This document shows, in pieces, positions 16,878-24,920 of a DNA stretch of 64,000 bases; position 1 is the first letter of the stretch; every line of letters begins with the position of its first letter. The stretch comes from RGIG6919 sp045531905 (lineage in GTDB: Bacteria; Bacillota; Clostridia; Lachnospirales; Lachnospiraceae): NCBI GenBank assembly GCA_045531905.1, contig JAZSEY010000017.1, positions 19,656 to 83,655 of the forward strand, given 5' to 3'. The notes under the pieces are model-generated. The model was not told the origin of the DNA, did not search any database, and saw only the letters and a program-made list of their open reading frames with translations. Position numbers and translations under genes: made by a program.

Positions 16878-18593
16878 ATGCGACTAGGTGTTGGAAGAAA
16901 AAAGATTCGTATTGGTGATTTGCTGGTAGCGGCAGGAGCGATTACAGAAGAACAGTTACAGGAAGCTCTGACTGCACAGAAAGAAACCGGACAAAAACTT
17001 GCGGAGACATTATTGTCATTGGGGTATATCAGCCGTGAGTTATACATAGCTACATTGACGCAGCAGTTAGGAATTGAGGCAATTGAATTAAAAGCATGTA
17101 AGTTGTCAGATGACATTTTGCATTTGATTCCAGAGCCTTTGATTCAGAAGTATCATGTAGTGCCAATTGGATTTGATGAGATGAATCCGAACGTGTTAAA
17201 GATTGCCACATCTGATCCGATGGATATTATTGCGATTGATGATATTGGTATTGCAACCAATTATCAGATTGAGCCAATGTTTGCCATGGAAGATGATATT
17301 ACTGAGACAATCGGAAAGTACTTTGGTAATCAACAGGCGATGGAGGCAGCTGAGGCATATCGTAAAGAGCGTGAAGCTGATATGTTATCAGAAGCAGAAG
17401 AAGAACAACTGAATGAAGATATTGAGAATTCACCTATCGTATTACTGGTTAAACAGATTATTGAGGGTGGTGTAAGACAGAGAGCGTCCGATATTCATAT
17501 TGAACCATTAGAGTCTAGTGTTCGTGTCCGTTATCGTATTGACGGTGCTTTGAAGCAGGTTATGAGTTATGACTACAGTTTGTTAAGTGGTATCTGTGCT
17601 CGTATCAAGATTATCGGTGGTATGGATATCTCAGAAAAGAGAAAACCACAGGATGGTCGTATTACTATCATGGTTGATAGAAGAGAGTATGATGTCCGTG
17701 TATCTATTCTTCCTACTGTATACGGCGAGAAGACAGTTATGAGACTTACTTCCAAGGACGGTCTTACAAAGCCTAAGAGTGCCCTTGGTTTCGGTCCACA
17801 GGAGTTAAAAGCCTTCGATGGTATCTTGAGTAATCCGCATGGTATTATTCTTGTTACAGGTCCTACAGGTTCCGGTAAGTCAACTACACTGTATACTGCA
17901 CTTAGTGAATTGAATACTGAAGATGTTAATATTATCACTGTAGAGGATCCGGTTGAGGCGAATATTGATGGTATCAATCAGGTTCAGACAAATGACAAAG
18001 CAGAATTGACCTTCGCGTCAGCTCTTCGTTCTATTCTTCGTCAGGACCCGGATATTATCATGATCGGTGAGATCCGTGATGGCGAGACTGCTGGTATTGC
18101 TACCCAGGCGGCGATTACAGGTCACTTGGTTGTTAGTACATTGCATACCAACTCAGCAGCCAGTACAGTAACCCGTTTGATTGATATGGGTATTGAGCCA
18201 TACGTTGCAGGTGATGCGCTTGTTGGTGTTATCGCTCAGCGTCTGGTAAGAAGATTATGTACATGTAAGCAACCGCGTTTGGCTGAGCCACACGAAGTGA
18301 AGACGTTGGGTGCAGACCCGGATGATGATGTAGTTATTTATGAGCCACAAGGTTGTCCAATCTGTAATGAGACCGGTTATGTTGGACGTATTGGTGTATA
18401 CGAGATTATGCCGGTATCCAGAGACTTGGCGGCTGTTATTGCAAAGGGAGCAACAGCAGACTTGATTGAGAAGCAGGCATTGAATGAAGGTATGATTACA
18501 TTAAAGATGGGTGCTTCCAGATTGGTATTAGATGGAGTTACTTCTATCTATGAGATGAAGAAGATTGTATACTCAACAGAAGATGAGTATTAA
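16878..18593 (+). CDS. pilB: Type IV pilus assembly ATPase PilB (GspE family)
   Basis: PilB powers pilus extension at the inner face of the membrane. The 571-aa protein has an N-terminal GspE-II domain (about 1-155), then the secretion ATPase domain with Walker A TGPTGSGKSTTLYTAL near residue 329, the Asp box DPDIIMIGEIRD, the His box HLVVSTLHTN, and a C-terminal tetracysteine zinc site (LCTCK and CPICNETGY). The zinc site separates extension ATPases from PilT. It opens the pilus island and has its own promoter. Confidence 0.95.
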   Translation: MRLGVGRKKIRIGDLLVAAGAITEEQLQEALTAQKETGQKLAETLLSLGYISRELYIATLTQQLGIEAIELKACKLSDDILHLIPEPLIQKYHVVPIGFDEMNPNVLKIATSDPMDIIAIDDIGIATNYQIEPMFAMEDDITETIGKYFGNQQAMEAAEAYRKEREADMLSEAEEEQLNEDIENSPIVLLVKQIIEGGVRQRASDIHIEPLESSVRVRYRIDGALKQVMSYDYSLLSGICARIKIIGGMDISEKRKPQDGRITIMVDRREYDVRVSILPTVYGEKTVMRLTSKDGLTKPKSALGFGPQELKAFDGILSNPHGIILVTGPTGSGKSTTLYTALSELNTEDVNIITVEDPVEANIDGINQVQTNDKAELTFASALRSILRQDPDIIMIGEIRDGETAGIATQAAITGHLVVSTLHTNSAASTVTRLIDMGIEPYVAGDALVGVIAQRLVRRLCTCKQPRLAEPHEVKTLGADPDDDVVIYEPQGCPICNETGYVGRIGVYEIMPVSRDLAAVIAKGATADLIEKQALNEGMITLKMGASRLVLDGVTSIYEMKKIVYSTEDEY

Positions 18594-18632
18594 GATGAGA
18601 TGCTAAGTTTGATATAAGGAGGACACATAACA

Positions 18633-19685
18633 ATGATTAACATGAAAGAATTGCTTGCGTTTGCAGTAGAACAGAGAGCTTCTGATATTCATATTGCAGC
18701 AGGTATTCCACCAAAACTTCGTATTCATGGTCGTTTGGTAGATGTTGAGGCTGACAAGATGACACCGGCAGATGTTGCAGCGTGTATTGGTTCTACCATG
18801 AATGACAGACACAAAGAAGTTTTAAGAAATAAAGGTGAGGTCGATTTCTCTTATGCATCTGCCGAAACCGGACGTTTCCGTGTAAATGTATTCATGGATA
18901 GAGGTAACATGGCTGCAGCATATAGACGAGTTGATACTGAGATACCAAGACCTGATATGTTAGGTATCCCACAGGCCGTAGTTGACTTATATAAGAAGAA
19001 AAGAGGTCTGGTTTTGGTAACAGGTCCTACCGGTTCCGGAAAATCAACCACCCTTGCTTCTATTATTAATAAGGCAAATGAGAATCTGACAGACCATATT
19101 ATTACATTGGAAGATCCGATTGAGTATGTACATAGACACAAGAAGTCAGTTGTTAACCAGCGAGAGGTTGGTATGGATACATTAAGTTATGCGAATGCGT
19201 TAAGAGCCGCACTTCGTGAGGATCCGGACATTATCCTTCTTGGTGAGATGCGTGACTTGGAAACAATTTCTACAGCGATTACCGCTGCCGAGACTGGACA
19301 CTTGGTATTTTCTACATTACATACAATTGGTGCAGCGAGTACGATTGACCGTATTATCGACGTATTCCCAACCAGTCAGCAACAGCAGACACGTATCCAG
19401 CTGGCGATGATTTTGGAAGGTGTTATTTCTCAGCAATTGCTTCCTACGGTAGATGGCAATGGTCGAGTAGCTGCCTTTGAGGTAATGCTTGGCTCACCTG
19501 CGATTCGAAGTTTGATTCGTGATGCGAAGACCCATCAGATTCAATCAACGATTCAGACATCTAAGCAGTTAGGTATGATTACCATGGACGATTATCTGTA
19601 TGATTTGTTCCAGGCTGGTACAATTTCGAGAGATATGGCACTTACATATGCCCAGGATCAACAGGCGATGCGTAAGAAAATGTAG
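18633..19685 (+). CDS. pilT: Type IV pilus retraction ATPase PilT
   Basis: PilT depolymerises the pilus and drives twitching motility. It has 350 aa with the typical start ELLAFAVEQRASDIHIAAG, Walker A GPTGSGKSTTL, the Asp box DPDIILLGEMRD and HLVFSTLHTIGA with conserved IDRIIDVFP. It lacks the N-terminal domain and zinc site of PilB. A perfect AGGAGG lies 12 bases before the ATG. Presence of a retraction ATPase implies a dynamic pilus rather than only a pseudopilus. Confidence 0.94.
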   Translation: MINMKELLAFAVEQRASDIHIAAGIPPKLRIHGRLVDVEADKMTPADVAACIGSTMNDRHKEVLRNKGEVDFSYASAETGRFRVNVFMDRGNMAAAYRRVDTEIPRPDMLGIPQAVVDLYKKKRGLVLVTGPTGSGKSTTLASIINKANENLTDHIITLEDPIEYVHRHKKSVVNQREVGMDTLSYANALRAALREDPDIILLGEMRDLETISTAITAAETGHLVFSTLHTIGAASTIDRIIDVFPTSQQQQTRIQLAMILEGVISQQLLPTVDGNGRVAAFEVMLGSPAIRSLIRDAKTHQIQSTIQTSKQLGMITMDDYLYDLFQAGTISRDMALTYAQDQQAMRKKM

Positions 19686-19712
19686 TTGCACAAGATGTTT
19701 TGTATAAATTTA

Positions 19713-19759
19713 ACAAAATTTGTGGATTTTTACAAAAAATAATTGCACTTTTTGTAAAA
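19713..19759 (+). repeat. AT-rich inverted repeats overlapping the pilC promoter
   Basis: ACAAAATTTGT (19713-19723) is self-complementary, and TTTTACAAAAA (19727-19737) pairs perfectly with TTTTTGTAAAA (19749-19759). The second pair spans the -35 of the promoter at 19743. This could be the pilT terminator, an operator, or both. Confidence 0.5.
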
Positions 19760-19771
19760 TTAGTGTAATAT
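19743..19771 (+). promoter_or_regulatory. Strong sigma-A promoter for pilC and pilA
   Basis: TTGCAC (19743-19748) and TAATAT (19766-19771) are spaced by 17 bases. This leaves a leader of about 95 bases before pilC. It shows that pilC is not only read from the pilB promoter. Confidence 0.7.
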
Positions 19772-19787
19772 CATGAATAGATACAAT

Positions 19788-19843
19788 TTGTTCACGAATT
19801 GTTCATAAATTAAAATTGATTTCATGTGCATTTTTGTGAACAA
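19788..19843 (+). promoter_or_regulatory. Repeated TTGTTCA half-sites in the pilC leader
   Basis: TTGTTCAC (19788-19795), TTGTTCA (19799-19805) and the reverse complement GTGAACAA (19836-19843) lie just downstream of the promoter. The first and last could form an 8-bp stem around a 40-base loop. They could be an operator or an RNA structure; which one is unknown. Confidence 0.45.
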
Positions 19844-19872
19844 TACTATATCAATAAGGTTGGAGGAGTAAT

Positions 19873-21087
19873 ATGGCTCAATTTAATTACAAAGTCATCG
19901 ATAAAGATGGCAAGAACAAAAAGGGTGTCCTCGAAGCCTCAAGTACAGAGCAAGCATCTAATAAGCTGAAAGCGGAAGGCTATACAGTTGTAGATGTTCG
20001 CGAGCAGGGCTTGATGGACAAAGATATTCAGATTGGCATGAAGAAGAAAGTTAAGAGTAGAGATTTGAGTGTATTCTGTAAGCAGTTTGCCAGTATCTTG
20101 AATGCCGGTGTTACTATTATTGCGGCGTTAGATATGATTGCAGAATCTGTTGAGAATCCTACTATGAAGCAGGCGTTAAAGGAAGCGCAGGCGTATGTAG
20201 AGAAGGGTGGTACCTTGGCGGATGCGTTCAGACTGAGCCCAAAGGTATTTCCGCCTATGCTAACAAACATGGTTGCTGCCGGTGAAGTTTCCGGTAGTAT
20301 GGAGATTGCATTTAATCGTCTTTCTACCCACTTTGAGAAAGAGAATTCTTTGCAAGGTAAGATTAAGAGTGCATTAACATATCCAATCGTAGTATTGCTC
20401 GTTATGTTAATTGTAGTAATTGTTATGTTGGTTGCTGTTATTCCTACATTCTCTAGTATGTTTGCGGAGATGGGTGCAGAACTTCCGTTTGCTACACGTG
20501 CATTGGTTTGGTTAAGTGAGTTTTTAGTACAAAAGTGGTATTTATGTGTAATTATCGTGGTTGCGATAGTATCATTTTATAAGTGGTTTGGAACTACAGA
20601 GACTGGCGATCAGTTGTATTCTACTATAGCTATTAAGGTTCCGATTTTTGGTAATTTGACAGTAAAGCAGGCAAGTGCTCGTTTTGCTCGTAATATGAGT
20701 ACATTGATGTCTTCAGGTATTTCGTTGATTGATGCCTTAGAACAGGTTGCTAAGATGTTAGATAATAAACTGTTCAGAGATGGTTTGTTAGATGCTAAGG
20801 TTCAGATTTCAAAGGGTATTCCGCTTTCAAAGCCACTTAAAGATATGGGAGTATTCCCTGCCATGCTTGTTCAGATGGTTAAGATTGGTGAGGAAACTGG
20901 TAATATTGAAGATATGTTAGATAAGGTTGCTGACTTCTATGATGAAGAAGTAGATGATGCAACAACCTCTTTAACAGCGGCCATGGAGCCTCTTACCATG
21001 GTGCTTTTGGCAGGCGTTGTAGGTATTATCATCGCTGCCGTATACGGTCCTATTATTTCTATGTATGACAACATGGATAACTTATAG
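19873..21087 (+). CDS. pilC: Type IV pilus inner-membrane platform protein PilC (GspF family)
   Basis: PilC forms the membrane platform turned by the PilB and PilT motors. The 404-aa protein has two repeats of the GspF domain. The first begins at LSVFCKQFASILNAGVTII and the second at SARFARNMSTLMSSGISLI. Three hydrophobic helices are visible (about 170-195, 220-238 and 373-395). It has the family pattern MLTNMVAAGEVSGSMEIAF and MLVQMVKIGEETGNIEDML. GGAGGAG precedes the ATG. The N-terminal segment MAQFNYKVIDKDGK is typical. Confidence 0.94.
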   Translation: MAQFNYKVIDKDGKNKKGVLEASSTEQASNKLKAEGYTVVDVREQGLMDKDIQIGMKKKVKSRDLSVFCKQFASILNAGVTIIAALDMIAESVENPTMKQALKEAQAYVEKGGTLADAFRLSPKVFPPMLTNMVAAGEVSGSMEIAFNRLSTHFEKENSLQGKIKSALTYPIVVLLVMLIVVIVMLVAVIPTFSSMFAEMGAELPFATRALVWLSEFLVQKWYLCVIIVVAIVSFYKWFGTTETGDQLYSTIAIKVPIFGNLTVKQASARFARNMSTLMSSGISLIDALEQVAKMLDNKLFRDGLLDAKVQISKGIPLSKPLKDMGVFPAMLVQMVKIGEETGNIEDMLDKVADFYDEEVDDATTSLTAAMEPLTMVLLAGVVGIIIAAVYGPIISMYDNMDNL

Positions 21088-21116
21088 GATAATACATAAT
21101 ATTAAGTTGGTTAAAT

Positions 21117-21143
21117 TTTGTCAGCCATGAAACCACTGACAAA
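21117..21143 (+). promoter_or_regulatory. Hairpin between pilC and the major pilin gene
   Basis: TTTGTCAG (21117-21124) pairs with CTGACAAA (21136-21143) around an 11-base loop, followed by TTTTAAT. It is 39 bases before the pilin start. It may be a leaky terminator or a 5' stabiliser that raises pilin mRNA above pilC; the sequence does not decide. Confidence 0.5.
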
Positions 21144-21182
21144 TTTTAATAAAAATAATTAAAATAAAAGGAGAGAATAATT

Positions 21183-21650
21183 ATGAAGAAAATGAACAAC
21201 AAAGGTTTCTCTATGGTTGAGCTTATTATCGTTATTGCGATCATGGCTATCTTAGCAGGTGCTATCGCTCCTACATTGATCAAGTATGTTAATAAGTCAA
21301 GAATGTCATCTGACGTTTCTAACGCTCAGACAATTGCTACATCTGTACAGTCTGCTTTAGCTAATCAGGCTGCCAACGATGATTTCCAGAACAACATTGC
21401 AACAGGCGGAAGTTATTCTGGTGCTATTTCAACTTTGGCTGGTAGCACAGGTTCATTTGGCGTTGAGTTAAAGGGTATCCTTGGTAACGCTCCATCTGTT
21501 AAGTATACAAAGGGATTAGAGTCTTCTCCTAAGTTCTATGTATATATTCAGTCTGGTGGATCAAGTGCTGACAAGGTAAAGGTATACGTGAAAGACAGCT
21601 CTAATGGTGAAATTGAGCTTTATCCTAATGTTAACGCTGCTTACGAATAA
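21183..21650 (+). CDS. pilA: Major type IV pilin, PilA-type
   Basis: This is a 155-aa prepilin. The class III leader ends KMNNKG and is followed by FSMVELIIVIAIMAILAGAI, so cleavage is expected after Gly8, giving N-terminal Phe and the conserved Glu5. A hydrophobic alpha-1 helix is followed by a Ser/Gly-rich globular part with no cysteine, and the end reads PNVNAAYE. A strong AAAGGAGAG ribosome site, a hairpin before it and a stable hairpin after it fit a highly expressed subunit. The prepilin peptidase is not in this window. Confidence 0.92.
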   Translation: MKKMNNKGFSMVELIIVIAIMAILAGAIAPTLIKYVNKSRMSSDVSNAQTIATSVQSALANQAANDDFQNNIATGGSYSGAISTLAGSTGSFGVELKGILGNAPSVKYTKGLESSPKFYVYIQSGGSSADKVKVYVKDSSNGEIELYPNVNAAYE

Positions 21651-21666
21651 GATGTAAGACTGTATT

Positions 21667-21694
21667 CTTAGGGATATCTTAGGATATCCCTAAG
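21667..21694 (+). terminator. Perfect 12-bp hairpin after the major pilin gene
   Basis: CTTAGGGATATC (21667-21678) and GATATCCCTAAG (21683-21694) pair perfectly around TTAG. Only TTTG follows, so termination may be partial. It begins 16 bases after the pilin stop and would also protect the 3' end. Confidence 0.7.
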
Positions 21695-22096
21695 TTTGAT
21701 GAAATGAGATTTGTGCATTTTATGTAGGTTTCAACAAGTTTCATTTTCTTGTATTGGTAGGGGCAGAGGATGTTGTCCTCTGCTGTATGCCTGCCAAATT
21801 TTCATATTTTAATTATTTGATTTTAGAGCTAATGTAGAAACGCATAAGCACTTGTCATTGGTGCTGGTGCGGGGATTGGCTTTTTTGCGGTCAGCGGTTT
21901 TTTGTTTTGCCGTTGGCAAAATAGGAGGCGCGACGTTATATTTTTAATGGCAGCAGCTGGCTTACGAATAGGCTGTACTATAACAAAATATTAGCAATGA
22001 TATGGGGTTAACAGCTTGTAAGCTGGTACCTGAGTATGTATACACAGAAGTATGACATACTTTATAAAACTACTGATTAGCGAGGGAGGCTATAAA
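21695..22096 (+). other. Structured intergenic region ahead of pilMN, no gene seen
   Basis: About 400 bases without a coding frame. It holds several hairpins: GCAGAGGA/TCCTCTGC (21763-21783), TTTTGCC/GGCAAAA (21905-21921, preceded by a T-run), GTTATA (21935-21940)/TATAAC around a GC-richer core, and CAGCTT/AAGCTG near 22011. Local base composition is richer in G and C than in flanking genes. I compared it by eye with c-di-GMP-I and c-di-GMP-II riboswitch cores and found no convincing match. It could be a long regulated leader. Confidence 0.5.
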
Positions 22097-23728
22097 ATGG
22101 CAAAGAATAATAAGGTCTTAACAATAGACATTACTAACGAAAGCATTACTGTGTTAGAGATTACTGCCTCTGCAAAGAAGCAGACACAGATTCATAATGC
22201 GATTATTTTTGAGACACCTGAGGATGCTTATGAGGATGGAAACATCAAGGATAAGGATAAGGTGGCAAGTGCAATTCGTGATAATTTAAATGCAAATGGT
22301 ATTACAAATAAGAATGTTATTTTTGTTCTTTCATCTACAAAGGTTGTAAACAGAGAAGTTTTAATTCCTGCAGTAAAGCCTGGTAAGATTAAAGACATCA
22401 TTAATGCGAATTCAGCAGAGTATTTTCCTGTTAATATAGACGATTATATCGTTTCACACTCTGTATTAGAGACAGTAGTGGGAGAGGATAAGTCAAAACA
22501 GTTAAGAGTACTTGCTGTGGCAGCACCTACATATATGGTAAAAACATACTATGATGTAGCAGCAATGGCTGGTTTGAATGTAGTTTCTATCGATTACATC
22601 GGTAACTCTATGTTACAGTTGATTAAGACACAGACAAGTGCAAATGCAACAACAATGGTTATTCAGTTAGGTAGTGATTCTACTGTATTGAATATTGTTA
22701 AGGGAGACACATTATTATTACAGCGTACAGTTCCATATGGTACCAATGCAGCTGTAAATGAGGTTATGGATGAGAAGGGTGTAGACGCAGCTACAGCTAT
22801 GACCATGTTACAGAACGAAAGAATGGTTACTGTTGATTTTGATGAAAATGCTGTAACAGGTGCGTTCCGTTACTTAATTAACAATATTGGTCGTGTTATG
22901 GATTACTATGCAACTAAGAATCCAGATAAGCCTATTGAAGAGGTTTATTTGACAGGTGATGGTGCGTTAATCCGTGGTTTGGATGGTTTGTTCAAGATTC
23001 AGTTAAATATTGCAACCAGAATCATGGATAGCTTATATAATGTTAAGTTTGATCCAAAGATTGATTTGAAGATTTATAATCCAGTATATTTGATTGCTCC
23101 AATTGGTGCGGCATATGCTCCTATGGGCTTCTCTATTGCTGCAGGTAAAGCCAAGAAAGAAGCTAGCGCAGGCATGGGAGTTGCTGTTTTTGCTTTGTGC
23201 TTGATTGGTGCTGTTGCCGGTGTTGGTGTTACATACTATATGAAGGATCAATCTCAGAAAGAGAAAGATAAGCTTAATCAGCAGATTGCTGCTATTGCAG
23301 AGATCGATCAGATTGTTGCTGATTATGATGCGGCTAAGGCAAAATATACAGATATGTACAATATGTATTCTATGACAAACAACTTAAATGAGAATTTGAT
23401 TACATTTATTGGTAATTTGGAAGAGGCAATGCCAAGCAATATGTTAGTGCAAGGTTTCTCTTCGTCAGAATCAGGTGTAGATATTTCTGCTACAACTGAT
23501 ACATATGATGAGATTGCAGCATTTATCATTAATCTTAAGAAGATTCCATGTATTACAGATGCGTTTGTTAGTTCAATTACAGAGAAGAAGGATGAGACAA
23601 CAGGTGAAATTGAATATACAATCGCTTTGAGATGCTTATATGTATCTATGGTAGAAGAAGAAGACTTGAATGTAGTAGCAGAGGATGCAGCAACTGATAG
23701 TACAGAGGCTACTACAGCTGCACAGTAA
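22097..23728 (+). CDS. PilM-PilN fusion, type IV pilus inner-membrane assembly protein
   Basis: The 543-aa protein joins two normally separate subunits. Residues about 1-345 are an actin-like PilM: VLTIDITNESITVLEIT at the start, IPAVKPGKIKDIINANSAEYFP and the late motif VYLTGDGALIRGLDGLF. A membrane helix follows (about 359-382), then a coiled stretch and a PilN-like domain with LITFIGNLEEAMPSNMLVQGF and DEIAAFIINLKKIPCITDAFV. In other bacteria PilM is cytoplasmic and binds the short N-terminus of membrane-bound PilN; fusion would fix that contact. ATG 22097 follows GAGGGAGG; the in-frame ATG at 22052 is less likely. Confidence 0.85.
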   Translation: MAKNNKVLTIDITNESITVLEITASAKKQTQIHNAIIFETPEDAYEDGNIKDKDKVASAIRDNLNANGITNKNVIFVLSSTKVVNREVLIPAVKPGKIKDIINANSAEYFPVNIDDYIVSHSVLETVVGEDKSKQLRVLAVAAPTYMVKTYYDVAAMAGLNVVSIDYIGNSMLQLIKTQTSANATTMVIQLGSDSTVLNIVKGDTLLLQRTVPYGTNAAVNEVMDEKGVDAATAMTMLQNERMVTVDFDENAVTGAFRYLINNIGRVMDYYATKNPDKPIEEVYLTGDGALIRGLDGLFKIQLNIATRIMDSLYNVKFDPKIDLKIYNPVYLIAPIGAAYAPMGFSIAAGKAKKEASAGMGVAVFALCLIGAVAGVGVTYYMKDQSQKEKDKLNQQIAAIAEIDQIVADYDAAKAKYTDMYNMYSMTNNLNENLITFIGNLEEAMPSNMLVQGFSSSESGVDISATTDTYDEIAAFIINLKKIPCITDAFVSSITEKKDETTGEIEYTIALRCLYVSMVEEEDLNVVAEDAATDSTEATTAAQ

Positions 23729-23741
23729 GGAGGGATAGATT

Positions 23742-24899
23742 ATGAATATGTCATCATCAAATAAAAATATGCTTTTGGTATTTCTCGGCTTAATTATTGT
23801 AGCAGCAGCTTGGTTTTTAGGCATGAGTCCTATGATGGAAGATAAAGAGAAGATTGATACAGAAGTGAAGTCTTTGCAGGCAAAATATACAGATTTATTA
23901 GCGAAGAGTGCAAAACAGGCTGATTATGAAAAGGGGATTGCTGTATATAATGAGAAGTTTGAAGAAAAGTTAGCAAAGTTTCCAGCTACTTTGGATCAGG
24001 AATATACAGTTGAGTTTATCGATGGTATTCGTGAAGCGTATGAATTTAATGCAACAAGTTTGGCATTAGGTAGACCAGTACAGTTTTATGTACTAGGTAG
24101 CTCAAATACAGCAACAGATGCAGCAGCAACAGATGCAGCAGCAACAGATGCTACAACAACAGATGCTACAGCAGTAGATCCGGCAACAACTAATATTTGT
24201 TATACAGCAGCGTTTCCAGTTGCATACAAAGGTAGTTATGATGGTATTAAGGATTTCTTAAACTATATTGCTGGATACAAGTATAGAATGACAGTAGATA
24301 CAGCGACTATTGCTTATAATGTTGGTACACAGGAATATACGGGTTCCGTATTATTAACTATGTATTCAGTTGCAGGTCCTGATCGTTCGGATGCTCCACT
24401 TAGCATTGATGTTGAGACTGGTGTCTCTAATATCTTTACAGGTGAGGGTGGTTCATCTTCAAGTTCAACTCTGAATAAGTATGATGAGAATGATGGTGCT
24501 GCTATTGCGTCTGATTATGACTTTTATGTAATGTTAAATCCTGCAACAAGCGATGTTTCTCCAATTGTAGTAGGACAGGATGGTAAGGATGCTTCTCAGG
24601 TGTCAAGTGATGCAAATGAAGCAGTAGCGTTAAAGTTTGACTTCTATGAAAAAGAAGGTAAAAAGTATGTAACTTATACATTAGGCGATAAGTCATACGA
24701 AGCTGAGGTAACATCACCTGACGATGTAACTATCTTTGTGAATTCAACTGATAGAGTTGATGGTGATGATAAGGCTGCAGTTAAGGTAGTCATTTCAAAT
24801 TCAATGGGTATCCCAGTATATGTTAAGGTTGATGGAGATGATGCAACTTCTCCAAGATTTAGTGTAACAAGTAAGACAGGACAGGTTAAGATTTATTAG
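23742..24899 (+). CDS. PilO-like type IV pilus assembly protein with repeat linker
   Basis: The 385-aa protein has a short N-terminus, one membrane helix (about 7-26), a coiled coil (about 32-80) and a PilO-like domain (about 85-215) in which KGSYDGIKDFLNYIAGYKYRM is the best anchor. A low-complexity Ala-Thr-Asp linker (about 123-150) interrupts the domain. The last 150 residues (about 225-385) are acidic, beta-rich and not part of ordinary PilO. Its place 13 bases after pilMN supports the PilN-PilO pairing known from other systems. The C-terminal extension is unrecognised. Confidence 0.8.
   Translation: MNMSSSNKNMLLVFLGLIIVAAAWFLGMSPMMEDKEKIDTEVKSLQAKYTDLLAKSAKQADYEKGIAVYNEKFEEKLAKFPATLDQEYTVEFIDGIREAYEFNATSLALGRPVQFYVLGSSNTATDAAATDAAATDATTTDATAVDPATTNICYTAAFPVAYKGSYDGIKDFLNYIAGYKYRMTVDTATIAYNVGTQEYTGSVLLTMYSVAGPDRSDAPLSIDVETGVSNIFTGEGGSSSSSTLNKYDENDGAAIASDYDFYVMLNPATSDVSPIVVGQDGKDASQVSSDANEAVALKFDFYEKEGKKYVTYTLGDKSYEAEVTSPDDVTIFVNSTDRVDGDDKAAVKVVISNSMGIPVYVKVDGDDATSPRFSVTSKTGQVKIY
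24111..24185 (+). repeat. Five 15-bp tandem repeats inside pilO
   Basis: Units of the type GCAACAGATGCAGCA occur at 24111, 24126, 24141, 24156 and 24171. The first two are identical and the last is degenerate. They encode Ala-Thr-Asp-Ala-Ala-type pentapeptides. Such a tract can change copy number in frame. Confidence 0.85.
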
Positions 24900-24920
24900 T
24901 AGAATGGAGTGATTCTCTGT

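Noticed and set aside
21840..22060. c-di-GMP riboswitch ahead of pilMN
   Set aside because: Expected because such switches control type IV pili in C. difficile, but the conserved cores of the c-di-GMP-I and II classes could not be found by eye. Kept only as a structured gap.
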